A stretch of 64,000 nt of DNA, taken from assembly GCF_023100905.1 (NCBI RefSeq), contig NZ_CP064686.1, positions 1,612,001-1,676,000 on the forward strand, given 5' to 3'. The translations under genes and the position numbers were made by a program. The DNA is from Bradyrhizobium sp. 4 (lineage in GTDB: Bacteria > Pseudomonadota > Alphaproteobacteria > Rhizobiales > Xanthobacteraceae). This document shows positions 1-8,649 of the stretch, piece by piece (position 1 is the stretch's first letter; every line of letters begins with the position of its first letter). A model generated the notes under the pieces. The model searched no databases. It saw only the letters and a list, made by a program, of their open reading frames with translations, and was not told the origin of the DNA.

Positions 1-1
1 G

Positions 2-601
2 CGCTGTATCAACGGTCTCGAAGGCTACGACCGCGGCGAGATCAGCGTCGAGGGATTGAAGGTCGACCGCGACGCGCCGTCGATCATGCAAGTCCGCACC
101 CAGGTCTCGATGGTGTTCCAGCGCTTCAACCTGTTTCCGCACCGGACCGTGCTGGAGAACGTGGTCGAAGGTCCGCTCTATGTGAAGAAGGAGCCGCGCG
201 CTTCCGCATTCGAGCGTGGCCGCGCGCTGCTCGCCCAGGTGGGCCTTGCTGAGAAAGCCAACGAACATCCGCCGCAGCTCTCCGGCGGCCAGCAGCAACG
301 TGTCGCGATCGCGCGGGCGCTGGCGATGCAGCCCAAGGCCATCCTGTTCGACGAACCGACCTCGGCGCTCGATCCTGAATTGGTCGGCGACGTTCTCGGC
401 GTGATGCGCAAGCTCGCCGACGACGGCATGACCATGGTCGTCGTCACCCACGAGATGGGCTTCGCCCGCGACGTCGCCGACCGCGTGCTGTTCATCGACG
501 GCGGCGTCATCGTCGAGCAGGGACCGGCGAAATCGGTGCTCAACCAACCGCAGCATGCGCGGACGCAGGATTTTCTGCGCCGCGTGCTGCATCCGCTCTG
601 A
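2..601 (+). CDS. Amino-acid ABC transporter ATP-binding protein (5' truncated by window)
   Basis: Cytoplasmic ATPase of a polar amino-acid (GlnQ/HisP-type) ABC importer. The window opens inside the gene: the first visible residues, RCINGLE, normally follow Walker A directly, so the P-loop lies just outside. Visible motifs are the Q-loop in VFQRFNLFPH, the signature LSGGQQQRVAIARAL near nt 278-322, Walker B AILFDEPTSALDPE just after, and the switch His in VVVTHEMGFA. The 3' end is complete. It is followed after 12 nt by an FAD oxidoreductase on the same strand, so the two are probably co-transcribed. The transported substrate cannot be read from the ATPase. Confidence 0.93.
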   Translation, partial: RCINGLEGYDRGEISVEGLKVDRDAPSIMQVRTQVSMVFQRFNLFPHRTVLENVVEGPLYVKKEPRASAFERGRALLAQVGLAEKANEHPPQLSGGQQQRVAIARALAMQPKAILFDEPTSALDPELVGDVLGVMRKLADDGMTMVVVTHEMGFARDVADRVLFIDGGVIVEQGPAKSVLNQPQHARTQDFLRRVLHPL

Positions 602-613
602 TCGGTCTTCGCC

Positions 614-1900
614 ATGACCACGCGCCTGCCTCTGCCGCCGTCTCTCTATGCCGACACCGCCGTTGCGCCGGTGGCCACGCCGCCGCTCGAAATCGATAAG
701 ACGGTCTCGGTCGCCATTATCGGCGGCGGCTACACCGGGCTGTCCACCGCATTGCATCTGGCGGAGCAGGGTGTCGAGGCACTGGTGCTGGAGGCGCAGG
801 AGCCGGGCTGGGGCGCGTCCGGCAATAATGGTGGCCACACCAATCCGGGACTGAAGCACGACCCCGATCAGATCGAAGCCGATTTCGGCGCAGAGCTCGG
901 CCGCCGAATGGTCGCGTTCTCCTACGGCACGACGAACTTCACCCACGATTTGATCCGCCGCTACCAGATCCCGTGCGAAGCACGGCAGAACGGCACGCTG
1001 CGCGCGGCTTATAACGAGGCGAGCGCCGCCGCGATCGAGACAACCGCACAGCAGTGCATCGCCCGTGGCATGCCGGTGTCGTACCTCAATCGCGAGCAAT
1101 TGCGCGAGATGACGGGCACGGATCGCTACATCGGCGCCATGCTCGATACCCGCGGCGGCGATCTGCATCCGCTCAGCTATGCCCGCGGCCTCGCGCGCGC
1201 CGCGATCTCCGCGGGCGCGAAGGTGTATGGCGAAACACCCGCACTATCACTCCGTCGCGAAGGCAGCCGCTGGCGCATCGAGACGCCGCGCGCGGTGGTG
1301 CATGCCGACAAGGTGCTGCTCGCGACCAACGGTTTTACCGACGATCTCTGGCCGGCGCTTCGCCGCACCATCGTGCCGGTGTTTTCCTCGATCGCGGCCA
1401 CGGCCCCGCTCTCTGACGAAGTGGCCCGTTCGATCATGCCGACGCGTCCCGTCCTTTACGAGAGCGGCCACATCACCGTCTATTACCGCATCGATCAGCA
1501 GAACCGCCTCTTGATGGGCGGCCGCGGCCCGATGCGCTGGATCGGTTCGCCGCACGACGTCGCCTATCTCATGCGATACGCCGAACGGCTATGGCCGCAG
1601 CTCAAGGGCGTTGCCTGGACCCATGGCTGGAACAGCCGGCTCGCCATCACCGCGGATCATTACCCACATGTGCACGAGCCCGCGGACAACATCCTGATCT
1701 CACTCGGCTGCAACGGCCGCGGCGTCGCGCTCTCGACGGCGATGGGCGCGCAGCTCGCGCGACGTCTGATCGGCGGCGCCAAGGCCGAGATCGACATGCC
1801 CGTCACCGGCATCAAGCCGATCCCGATGCATGCCTTCTGGCCGGTTGGCGTGACGACGGCAGTGATCGCTGGTCGCGTGCGCGACCGGCTGGGGATCTAA
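614..1900 (+). CDS. FAD-dependent oxidoreductase, DAO family (PuuB/OrdL-like)
   Basis: A 428-residue flavoprotein of the D-amino-acid oxidase/glycine oxidase superfamily, closest in layout to gamma-glutamylputrescine oxidoreductase. The dinucleotide motif GGGYTGLSTALHLAEQG lies at residues 37-53, followed by the E of VLEAQEPGWGASGNNGG, where the FAD ribose binds and the family's GASGRNGG-like box occurs. The C-terminal GCNGRGVALSTAMG matches the second FAD contact. No signal peptide, so cytoplasmic. It sits 12 nt behind an amino-acid ABC ATPase and converges on a gamma-glutamyltransferase with a 2-nt gap. Oxidation of an imported amine or amino acid is the likely role; the exact substrate is inferred, not shown. 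Confidence 0.85.
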   Translation: MTTRLPLPPSLYADTAVAPVATPPLEIDKTVSVAIIGGGYTGLSTALHLAEQGVEALVLEAQEPGWGASGNNGGHTNPGLKHDPDQIEADFGAELGRRMVAFSYGTTNFTHDLIRRYQIPCEARQNGTLRAAYNEASAAAIETTAQQCIARGMPVSYLNREQLREMTGTDRYIGAMLDTRGGDLHPLSYARGLARAAISAGAKVYGETPALSLRREGSRWRIETPRAVVHADKVLLATNGFTDDLWPALRRTIVPVFSSIAATAPLSDEVARSIMPTRPVLYESGHITVYYRIDQQNRLLMGGRGPMRWIGSPHDVAYLMRYAERLWPQLKGVAWTHGWNSRLAITADHYPHVHEPADNILISLGCNGRGVALSTAMGAQLARRLIGGAKAEIDMPVTGIKPIPMHAFWPVGVTTAVIAGRVRDRLGI

Positions 1901-1902
1901 GC

Positions 1903-3492
1903 TCAGCCCTCCGCCACCGCGTCGGCCCAGGGCTGGAAGATCTCGACCGCGCCGGAATTGGTGTCGCCGTCGCGCATCACGACGCTCGGGCAGGCGAACT
2001 TCTGCGGCAAGGACTGCACCCGCGCTTCCTCATAGTCGAATCGCGCCGCGAGCGTCTCGCGTGTGTCCGCCGGCAACCTGGTATCGCCGATCACGATCGC
2101 GCCTTCGCTGGCGTCGATGCGCGGTTGGTGGATCGCGGCATCGAGATCCATGCCGAAATCCATCGCAAACGACACGATCTGCATCACCGACGGCAGGATG
2201 CGGCGACCGCCGGAGGCGCCGACCGCGAGCCGTCTGCCGTCCTTGGCCTCGGCGATGACAGGCGTGTAGTTGGTGAGACAGCGCTTGCCTGGGGCGAGCG
2301 AGTTGGTGGTGCCCGGCATCGGGTCGAACCACATGATGCCGTTGTTCATGGCGATGCCGGTGTGCGGCGTGACGTATTTCGAGCCGAAGGATGACAGCAG
2401 CGTCTGCGTCACCGCCGCGATGTTGCCGTGGCGGTCGACCACGGAGAAATGCGTGGTGCAGGCGGGCGCCAGATAGTCCGCGCCGAGCGAGCGCTTGCCG
2501 TCGGCATCCCCCATATGCTTGAGCCGCTCGCGATAGGCCGATTGCAACGCGGCGGCATATTCGGCGTAGGCGGCTGCATCGGGCGCGCTTCCCGGCTTCA
2601 GGTTCTGCTGCAACAGGCGCAGCGCATGCGCCATGGTCGGTCCGGCCGTCAGCTCCGGCGTCGCAAACACCTTGCCGCCGCGATAGGGGATCGCCAGCGG
2701 ATCGCGCAGATGGGCTCGGAACGCGGCGAGGTCCTCCACCGATAGCGCGCCGCCGTCGGCCTTGATGTCGGAGGCGATGCTTCTGGCGAGGTCGCCCTGG
2801 TAGAAATCGCGCGGACCGGCGTCGGCGAGGTGCGCCAGTGTCGCCTTCAGCGCGTCCAGCGCCAGCCGCGTCTCGGACTTGATGCCCCATGGCGCGCTCG
2901 GCGGCAGGCCATCCTTCAGGAACGTGGCCGCGCTTCCCGGATAGCGCCGAAGATCGGCCGCCGATGCCGCGATCGTCAGCGTGGTCCACCAGTCGACCAG
3001 CAGGCCTTCACCGGCGAGGGCGACGGCCGGCGCGACGAGATCTTTCCATGGCAGCCTGGCGTGGCGGCGATGCGCCTCCTCCATGCCGGCGACGACCCCG
3101 GGCACGGCGATGGAGCCGGGGCCGTGGATATTGTGGTCGCCCTTGACCCGCTGCCAGGGAAACAGATCGGAAGCCGCGCCTTCGCCGCTGAGCGGATAGT
3201 CTGCGGTGCGCAGGCTTTGCGGCGCGCACATGCCGTAGTCGATCACCTCATAGCGATTTTCCGCGGCACGGTAGAGCACCATCGCGCCGCCGCCGCCCAT
3301 GCCGCTGTTCCAGGGCTCCAGCACGTTGAGCGCGAAGGTGGTCGCGACGATCGCATCCACGCAGTCGCCGCCCGCCGCCAGCACTTGCGCCCCCACTTCG
3401 GCCGCCCGCCGCGATTGTGCGGCGACGATGCCGCCTTTGGATGTGACGGCGGGCTTGCGGACGGATTGGGCGTGGCTGAACTGGTGCGGCAT
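1903..3492 (-). CDS. ggt: Gamma-glutamyltransferase (Ntn hydrolase)
   Basis: Hydrolyses or transfers the gamma-glutamyl group of glutathione and gamma-glutamyl amines; matures by self-cleavage into two subunits. The cleavage/nucleophile motif TTHFSVVD is present, with the predicted catalytic Thr at about residue 346 of 529, and SGGRRILPS carries the conserved oxyanion Gly-Gly. I start at 3492 (MPHQFSHAQ); the frame stays open upstream to 3651, but that extension reads as non-coding. There is no signal peptide, unlike the periplasmic E. coli enzyme, so a cytoplasmic enzyme is suggested. It converges on the PuuB-like oxidase, which makes a joint role in gamma-glutamylated amine breakdown plausible. 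Confidence 0.93.
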   Translation of the reverse strand: MPHQFSHAQSVRKPAVTSKGGIVAAQSRRAAEVGAQVLAAGGDCVDAIVATTFALNVLEPWNSGMGGGGAMVLYRAAENRYEVIDYGMCAPQSLRTADYPLSGEGAASDLFPWQRVKGDHNIHGPGSIAVPGVVAGMEEAHRRHARLPWKDLVAPAVALAGEGLLVDWWTTLTIAASAADLRRYPGSAATFLKDGLPPSAPWGIKSETRLALDALKATLAHLADAGPRDFYQGDLARSIASDIKADGGALSVEDLAAFRAHLRDPLAIPYRGGKVFATPELTAGPTMAHALRLLQQNLKPGSAPDAAAYAEYAAALQSAYRERLKHMGDADGKRSLGADYLAPACTTHFSVVDRHGNIAAVTQTLLSSFGSKYVTPHTGIAMNNGIMWFDPMPGTTNSLAPGKRCLTNYTPVIAEAKDGRRLAVGASGGRRILPSVMQIVSFAMDFGMDLDAAIHQPRIDASEGAIVIGDTRLPADTRETLAARFDYEEARVQSLPQKFACPSVVMRDGDTNSGAVEIFQPWADAVAEG

Positions 3493-3658
3493 GATGATGT
3501 CTGTGTGCTGTCTTGGTTGCGCTGAGCTCCGCAATTGGCGGAGCGCACGAAGAATGGCACATCGCCCCCACCGAGAACATCGAAAGGGCGACGCGGCATG
3601 GCTGGTGTGAAACAGGCGGGGGAGGCGCAGTCGGCAAGACGTAGATGCCAAGACGAGA

Positions 3659-3718
3659 ATGCCCGGGACATAGGCGAGCGGAAGCGACGCCGTCCTTCGG
3701 ACGGCTATGCCCGGGCAT
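3659..3718. repeat. Compound palindrome (cruciform-like repeat)
   Basis: Outer arms ATGCCCGGGACATAG (3659-3673) and CTATGCCCGGGCAT (3705-3718) pair with one bulge. They enclose an inner perfect hairpin GCCGTCC-TTC-GGACGGC (3689-3705). The ATGCCCGGGC core recurs in the long inverted repeat at 56620-56703, so both probably belong to one dispersed family. It lies upstream of the gamma-glutamyltransferase gene and downstream of two tiny minus-strand genes. Confidence 0.7.
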
Positions 3719-3762
3719 GACGCATTGAGAAACCGATCAGTGGGAAGCAGGAGCCGCAGGGC

Positions 3763-3939
3763 TCAGCGCGCGCGATCCAGCCGGCTGGCCTGATACTTGG
3801 CGTGCCATTTCGGGCCAGGCCCGCGCATGTAGTGGAGCTCGGGGCGGTAGGGATTGCCCGCGACCCGCATCAGCGTCTGCCATTTGCTGGCGATGAAGTT
3901 CAGGGGCTGGCGGAGCAGGGTCAGTGACGCGAGCAACAT
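3763..3939 (-). CDS. Small basic hypothetical protein (58 aa)
   Basis: The reading frame starts MLLASLTLL and ends RLDRAR. The start codon is preceded by a good Shine-Dalgarno (GAGGTGA, 5 nt spacing). The N-terminus is hydrophobic for about ten residues, then the chain becomes aromatic and basic (KWQ, YRPELHYMRGPGPKWH). It lies 9 nt downstream of the DUF6894 gene on the same strand, so the pair is probably one transcript. I recognise no domain; the function is unknown. The RBS and tight spacing argue that it is real. Confidence 0.6.
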   Translation of the reverse strand: MLLASLTLLRQPLNFIASKWQTLMRVAGNPYRPELHYMRGPGPKWHAKYQASRLDRAR

Positions 3940-3948
3940 GGCATCACC

Positions 3949-4182
3949 TCAGTGCGGCTTGCCGAGCATGGCAGTGAAGGGGAGATCGAAGATCTCCTCG
4001 CCATCGGAGCCGCTGACATGGATCACCCAGTCGCGCCAATCCTCAGCGCCGGGCGTCAGGATCATCGCGTTCATGATCTGGGCGGCACGGTCGCGCGCCT
4101 CGGTCAGGTTGGTCACGGCTGTGCCGCTGCGATCGATCAGCGTGCCGTCCAAGTTGGAGCAGTGAAAATAGACCTGGACCAT
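3949..4182 (-). CDS. DUF6894 family small protein (77 aa)
   Basis: The family layout is clear: an N-terminal strand VQVYFHC, a GTLIDRSGTAVTNL turn, a helix EARDRAAQIMNAMI, then a C-terminal beta segment WVIHVSGSDGEEIFDLPF. DUF6894 proteins are abundant in Bradyrhizobium and Methylobacterium and have no assigned biochemical function. It is the first gene of a probable two-gene unit with the 58-residue protein 9 nt downstream. The 170-nt gap to the divergent PQQ dehydrogenase should hold both promoters. Confidence 0.8.
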   Translation of the reverse strand: MVQVYFHCSNLDGTLIDRSGTAVTNLTEARDRAAQIMNAMILTPGAEDWRDWVIHVSGSDGEEIFDLPFTAMLGKPH

Positions 4183-4352
4183 ATGCGTCTCCTATTGGGA
4201 GCGATTGGGACGGCAAACCGATACCATTCCAAGCCTTCGCGAAACATTCGGGTCGAGCCCGGTAAGGGAATCTACGGAGATTGGTCGGCGCCAAGCCCCC
4301 TGCCGGTTTGATCACAAGGGGGTGTTGATCAACTGGACGGCATTCCCACGGC

Positions 4353-6461
4353 ATGGAACAACCCTGGACGGAAAGTCCGGGAGGCGCCGTGAACCACCTC
4401 ACATTCTGGCGTGAAAGCCGAAGCCTGCGCGCATGCGCGGGCGCCTTGGTGGTCCTCCTGACCCTCACCTCGGTAGGCTCATCAGAACCGGTCCGCAAGA
4501 GCGGCTATGCGATCGGCACGGAGACCTGTGGCAGTGTCGATCTGGCTTTTCCCAGAATCCAGATCGACATGAAGGCGGGATTTTGCGCCGGCCTCGTCGC
4601 CAGCGAGGAGGATCGGCTGAAATTCCCGCGCTCGATCATCCAGGTGCCCGGTCGTGACCTGTTCGTGGTCGCCGACATGGCGGGCTGGGGCCATACCGAT
4701 GGTCGGCTGCTGTTGCTCGACCCGCGCGCGCCCCAGGGACAGCGGTTCAAGGAGCTGCTGACTGCAATCGAATATCCGTTCGGTCTCGTGATCGGCCCGG
4801 ACAAGAAGCTCTATGCCTCGAGCACGGAGACGATCTTCCGGTTCGATCCGCTCGCCGACAATCCGCGCGACACGGTCGAGACCATCGTCCGTCACATGCC
4901 CGGCCGCCGGGTCACATTGCCCGATGGCACAAAGCTCGACGAGAGCGCGCATCCACTCAAGCAGTTTGTCTTTGATAAGAACGGCCGGCTGTTCGTCAAC
5001 ATCGGCTCGCACAGCGACGACTGCATCACGCCGGCGCCGATCACGAGATCTTGCGCGGCGGCCGAGGGCGCTTCCGCGATGGCGTCGATCTGGCTGTTCA
5101 CGCCGCCCCCGGGCGGTATCTTTCCGGCGTTGAAGCCTGGCGAGACCGACCCGCCGCACAGCGTCTATGCGCGCGGCCTGCGCAACTCGATGGCGCTGGC
5201 ACTGCATCCGAACTTCCCCGATGCGGGCTATGCTTTCCTGCAAGGCGAGAACGGCCGCGACCTGCCCGATATTTTCAAGCCGAACGAGGAGATCAACGCG
5301 ATCGAGCCGGGCAGGCATTACGGCTGGCCTTATTGCTACGATCTGTCGACGCCCAGTCCCGAATTCAGGATCGTGTTGCAGTCGGGGGTCTACAAAGCGC
5401 TGTGCACCGCCAACGCTCTCTACAAGGCGCCGTTCTCGCTGCTGCCACCGCACGGCGCGCCGCTCGCGATGCTTTATTATCACGGGGCGAAATTTCCGGA
5501 GCTCGAAGGCAAGCTGCTGGTTAGCCTGCATGGCTATCGCCCGACCGGCAGCCGCGTCATCGTCTATGACGTCGACGACCACGGCTTCCCGAAGCCCGTC
5601 CCGGCGCCGGTGTCTTATCACGTCAGCTGCGCGGCCGATCCGACCCACAGCTTTCAGACCGAGGGCGGCGACGTCGCCGCCGCGCCGTTCGACGAACTGA
5701 TCGCAGGCTGGCACCGCGTCAACGGCGCCCGGCCGCAAGGCGCCCCGGTCGGCATGACGGTCGCGGAGGACGGCGCCATCTGGCTGGTCGAGGACAAGAA
5801 CCAGACCGTGATCCGGATCGACCGCGCCGCGGGCGATGCGCCGCCGCCGTTGCCCTGCGACATGCGGAGCCAGGCGCTGATCGATCAACTGGCGGTCTTC
5901 GTGGCCAGGGACGCGCCGAACAGCGTCCGGCTCACCAATTTGCGCAAGGGCCTCGTCGAAAAGCATTGCGTCGGCTGTCACTCGGATTTCGGCCTGAAGC
6001 CGGGCCTATCGGACGCTCAGAAGGACGCGACGGTGCTTCGCTTCATGCTGTCGCAGGATGGCTGGGTCTATCCTGGTGATCCCGACTCCGGCAAGTTGCG
6101 CACGCGGCTTCGCGGGTTAGGCGCGGAGAAGCTGATGCCGCCGGGTGGCGAAGGCCTGCCGAATGCCGAGCCTGGTTACACGCGCCTGCTCGACAGGGCG
6201 GATCTGCTGGTGTCAAAAATGGTTCCAGGCCTCCGGATGCGGATCAGGTCCGGCCCGCCGCAGCGCAAGTTCTTTGGCAAAACCAACAAGGAATGCGGCG
6301 AAATACCGGCCGCCAAGGTCGTCGTCGTGACACAAAGGAACGCTGTAGACAAACCCGGCTTCAGCCGCTTCTTCCGGCCGGCCGATCCCTATCTGAATGG
6401 CGAGTGCAGCGACGGCGATGGCTATTACATCCGGCAGGAATTTCTGGTGCCTGTGCAGTAG
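4353..6461 (+). CDS. PQQ-type sugar/sorbosone dehydrogenase-like protein with C-terminal c-heme motif
   Basis: A 702-residue exported protein. After a basic n-region and the hydrophobic stretch ALVVLLTLTSVGSS comes a six-bladed propeller of the soluble glucose/sorbosone dehydrogenase type (PRSIIQVPGRDLFVVADM, YPFGLVIGPDKKLYAS, ARGLRNSMALALHPN, GRHYGWPYC). Past residue 520 a cytochrome-c-like tail carries CVGCH near residue 539, with candidate axial Met in KLMPPGGEG. This suggests a periplasmic quinoprotein passing electrons to an attached heme. An alternative GTG start at 4389 sits closer to the signal peptide. Its last 44 nt overlap the next gene. The substrate is unknown. Confidence 0.8.
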   Translation: MEQPWTESPGGAVNHLTFWRESRSLRACAGALVVLLTLTSVGSSEPVRKSGYAIGTETCGSVDLAFPRIQIDMKAGFCAGLVASEEDRLKFPRSIIQVPGRDLFVVADMAGWGHTDGRLLLLDPRAPQGQRFKELLTAIEYPFGLVIGPDKKLYASSTETIFRFDPLADNPRDTVETIVRHMPGRRVTLPDGTKLDESAHPLKQFVFDKNGRLFVNIGSHSDDCITPAPITRSCAAAEGASAMASIWLFTPPPGGIFPALKPGETDPPHSVYARGLRNSMALALHPNFPDAGYAFLQGENGRDLPDIFKPNEEINAIEPGRHYGWPYCYDLSTPSPEFRIVLQSGVYKALCTANALYKAPFSLLPPHGAPLAMLYYHGAKFPELEGKLLVSLHGYRPTGSRVIVYDVDDHGFPKPVPAPVSYHVSCAADPTHSFQTEGGDVAAAPFDELIAGWHRVNGARPQGAPVGMTVAEDGAIWLVEDKNQTVIRIDRAAGDAPPPLPCDMRSQALIDQLAVFVARDAPNSVRLTNLRKGLVEKHCVGCHSDFGLKPGLSDAQKDATVLRFMLSQDGWVYPGDPDSGKLRTRLRGLGAEKLMPPGGEGLPNAEPGYTRLLDRADLLVSKMVPGLRMRIRSGPPQRKFFGKTNKECGEIPAAKVVVVTQRNAVDKPGFSRFFRPADPYLNGECSDGDGYYIRQEFLVPVQ

Positions 6462-7359
6462 CGTTGTTCTCGTCCTTGCGACGGCGCCGGCCCGAGCAGA
6501 AACAAAACTGTTCGAAAGCGTGCAGGTGACGCCATCAGGCGAATACACCTTCGGCATCGAAGGGCCGGCCGCCGATCTCGACGGCAATCTCTTCGTCGTC
6601 AATTTCGGCAAGCCCGGCACCATCGGCAAGTTGCCTGTCGGCGGCGCGGTGTCCGAGCCGTTCACGGCTTTGCCCGAGGGCAGCGTCGGCAATGCCATCC
6701 GCTTCGCGCGCGACGGCACCATGTTCATCGCCGACTACAAGAAGCACAACATCTTCGCGATCCCGAAGGGATCGACCGAGCCCGCCATCTGGTTTCACTC
6801 CGACGAGATGAACCAGCCCAACGACATCACCATCGCCCGCGACGGCACGATCTACGCGAGCGATCCGAACTGGAAAGGTCGCGAAGGCCACATCTGGCGT
6901 ATCGCGAAGGGAACCGACGGAACGGTGCAGGGACAGCTCATGTCGGCGCCGCGCGCGATGGGCACCACCAACGGCATCGATCTCAGCCCTGATGACAAGA
7001 CGCTCTATGTCGGGGAATCCAGCAGCGGCCAGATCTGGTCCTACACGGTCGGCGGCAACGAGCTCACCAATCCAAAACTCGTCAAGGCGTTTCAGCCCGA
7101 CACCGTCGACGGCCTGCGCACCGACGTGGACGGCCGCCTCTACGTCGCGCGCATCCTCAAGGGCACGATCACGTTGATGAAGGCCAATGGCGCGGTCGAG
7201 CGGGAGATCGCGCTGAGGGCGAAGGAGCCGACCAATCTTGCCTTCGGCGGCCGCGACGGCAAGACGATCTTCGTCACCCAGCGTCAGGGCGGCTTCGTCG
7301 AGGCTTTCCGCACCGACCAGGAGGGCCGCGAGCACTGCCTTCAGCGCGGGCGCTGCTAA
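6418..7359 (+). CDS. SMP-30/gluconolactonase-like secreted beta-propeller protein
   Basis: A 313-residue protein with a cleavable signal (CLCSSVVLVLATAPARA-E) followed by repeated propeller strands: GPAADLDGNLFVVNFG, AIRFARDGTMFIAD, PNDITIARDGTIYASDP, GIDLSPDDKTLYVGES, GLRTDVDGRLYVARI. This pattern is the SMP-30/gluconolactonase/LRE fold, whose members are lactonases using Ca or Zn. The ATG at 6418 lies inside the preceding dehydrogenase gene; another ATG at 6397 is in frame. The overlap makes translational coupling likely. A dehydrogenase producing a lactone and a lactonase opening it would be a natural pair; that pairing is inference. Confidence 0.82.
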   Translation: MAITSGRNFWCLCSSVVLVLATAPARAETKLFESVQVTPSGEYTFGIEGPAADLDGNLFVVNFGKPGTIGKLPVGGAVSEPFTALPEGSVGNAIRFARDGTMFIADYKKHNIFAIPKGSTEPAIWFHSDEMNQPNDITIARDGTIYASDPNWKGREGHIWRIAKGTDGTVQGQLMSAPRAMGTTNGIDLSPDDKTLYVGESSSGQIWSYTVGGNELTNPKLVKAFQPDTVDGLRTDVDGRLYVARILKGTITLMKANGAVEREIALRAKEPTNLAFGGRDGKTIFVTQRQGGFVEAFRTDQEGREHCLQRGRC

Positions 7360-7485
7360 GCTTCACGAGCGATCTGCTTGCGGCGCAGGGCGGTGTGAGA
7401 GGGGCGGCATTCTTCTTGCTTGCATCTCTCCGCCGAGGGGATTTAGACATCTGTGGCACCGTCAAAGCGACCACGGAGTGTTCGA

Positions 7486-8511
7486 GTGAAAGCCGTCCAT
7501 ACCGAACTGCACCGCAGCCACGATCCGCAATTCTTCCTGGTTCGCGGCGTGGTCAAGCGCACCACCGAGCAGCCCGAGCGTGCCGACCGCCTGCTTAAGG
7601 GGCTCAAGGACGGCAAGCATCAACTGGTCGAGCCCAACACATTCGGGCAGGGGCCGCGTGCGCGCATCCATAGCCCCGAATATCTGTCGTTCCTGAGCGA
7701 GGCCTGGGAGGCCTGGACCGCGCTCGGCGATTCCGGCCCGGAGATGATCGGCAATATCCATCCGGTGCGCCATGCCGCGACCTATCCCACCCATATCACC
7801 GGCAAGCTCGGCTGGCACACCGCCGACACCGCGGCGCCGATCGGCCCCGGCACCTGGGCCGCGGCCTGCGCTGCGACCGACGTTGCGGTCACCGCGGCAC
7901 AGATGGTGATGGACGGCGAGGATGCGACTTATGCGCTCTGCCGGCCGCCCGGCCATCACGCCTATCGCGACATGGCCGGCGGCTTCTGCTTCCTCAACAA
8001 CAGCGCGATCGCGGCAGCACATCTGCGGCAGAGGCACGAGCGTGTCGTGATCCTCGACGTCGACGTCCACCACGGCAACGGCACGCAAGGCATCTTCTAC
8101 GCGCGGCCGGACGTCTACACGGTCTCGATCCATGCCGATCCCGTCGCGTATTATCCTTACGTGTGGGGCTACGCGCATGAGCGCGGCGAAGGTCCCGGCC
8201 TCGGCGCCAACCTCAACATTCCCCTGGCGATCGGCACCGGCGATGACGGCTACATCCAGGCGATGGACGTCGCACGCAAGGCGATCGAGTCCTTTGCGCC
8301 CGGCGCCCTCGTCATCGCGCTCGGCCTCGACGCCTCCGAGCACGATCCGCTGAAGGGTCTCGCCGTCACTACGCCCGGCTTCCGCCGCATCGGACAGGCC
8401 ATCGCGAAGATGGGCTTGCCGACGGTGTTCGTGCAGGAGGGCGGCTATCTCTCGGATATTCTCGGCGCGAATTTGACCTCGGTGCTGGCCGGATTCGAAG
8501 AGGCGCGGTGA
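7486..8511 (+). CDS. Acetylpolyamine amidohydrolase / class II histone-deacetylase family
   Basis: A zinc-dependent deacetylase of 341 residues, predicted to remove acetyl groups from acetylated polyamines. Catalytic His-His is in PPGHHAYRDMAGGFCFLNN, the zinc ligands in ILDVDVHHGNGTQ and LGLDASEHDPL, and the transition-state Tyr in QEGGYLSD. The GTG at 7486 is chosen because it gives the family N-terminus MKAVHTELHRSHDP and has GGAG 8 nt upstream; an in-frame GTG at 7453 gives an atypical leader. Cytoplasmic. It is separated by about 125 nt from the SMP-30 gene and is probably transcribed alone. Confidence 0.9.
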   Translation: MKAVHTELHRSHDPQFFLVRGVVKRTTEQPERADRLLKGLKDGKHQLVEPNTFGQGPRARIHSPEYLSFLSEAWEAWTALGDSGPEMIGNIHPVRHAATYPTHITGKLGWHTADTAAPIGPGTWAAACAATDVAVTAAQMVMDGEDATYALCRPPGHHAYRDMAGGFCFLNNSAIAAAHLRQRHERVVILDVDVHHGNGTQGIFYARPDVYTVSIHADPVAYYPYVWGYAHERGEGPGLGANLNIPLAIGTGDDGYIQAMDVARKAIESFAPGALVIALGLDASEHDPLKGLAVTTPGFRRIGQAIAKMGLPTVFVQEGGYLSDILGANLTSVLAGFEEAR

Positions 8512-8538
8512 TGCTCGCTGAGTAGCCCATCATTCTCC

Positions 8539-8616
8539 GTCATTGCGAGCGAAGCGAAGCAATCCAGAATCTTTGCGCGGAGGGACTCTGGGTTGCTTCG
8601 CTATGCTCGCAATGAC
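8539..8616. repeat. REP-like palindromic repeat between convergent genes
   Basis: The left arm begins GTCATTGCGAGCGAAGCGA and the right arm ends CTATGCTCGCAATGAC, giving about 30-nt complementary arms around an 18-nt centre. Sequences beginning GTCATTGCGAGCG are a known class of dispersed repeat in Bradyrhizobium. It fills the gap between two genes that end toward each other, so it may also act as a bidirectional transcript end. Confidence 0.8.
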
Positions 8617-8649
8617 GATGTGGATGGTTAGGTCGACTTCATCAACAAC

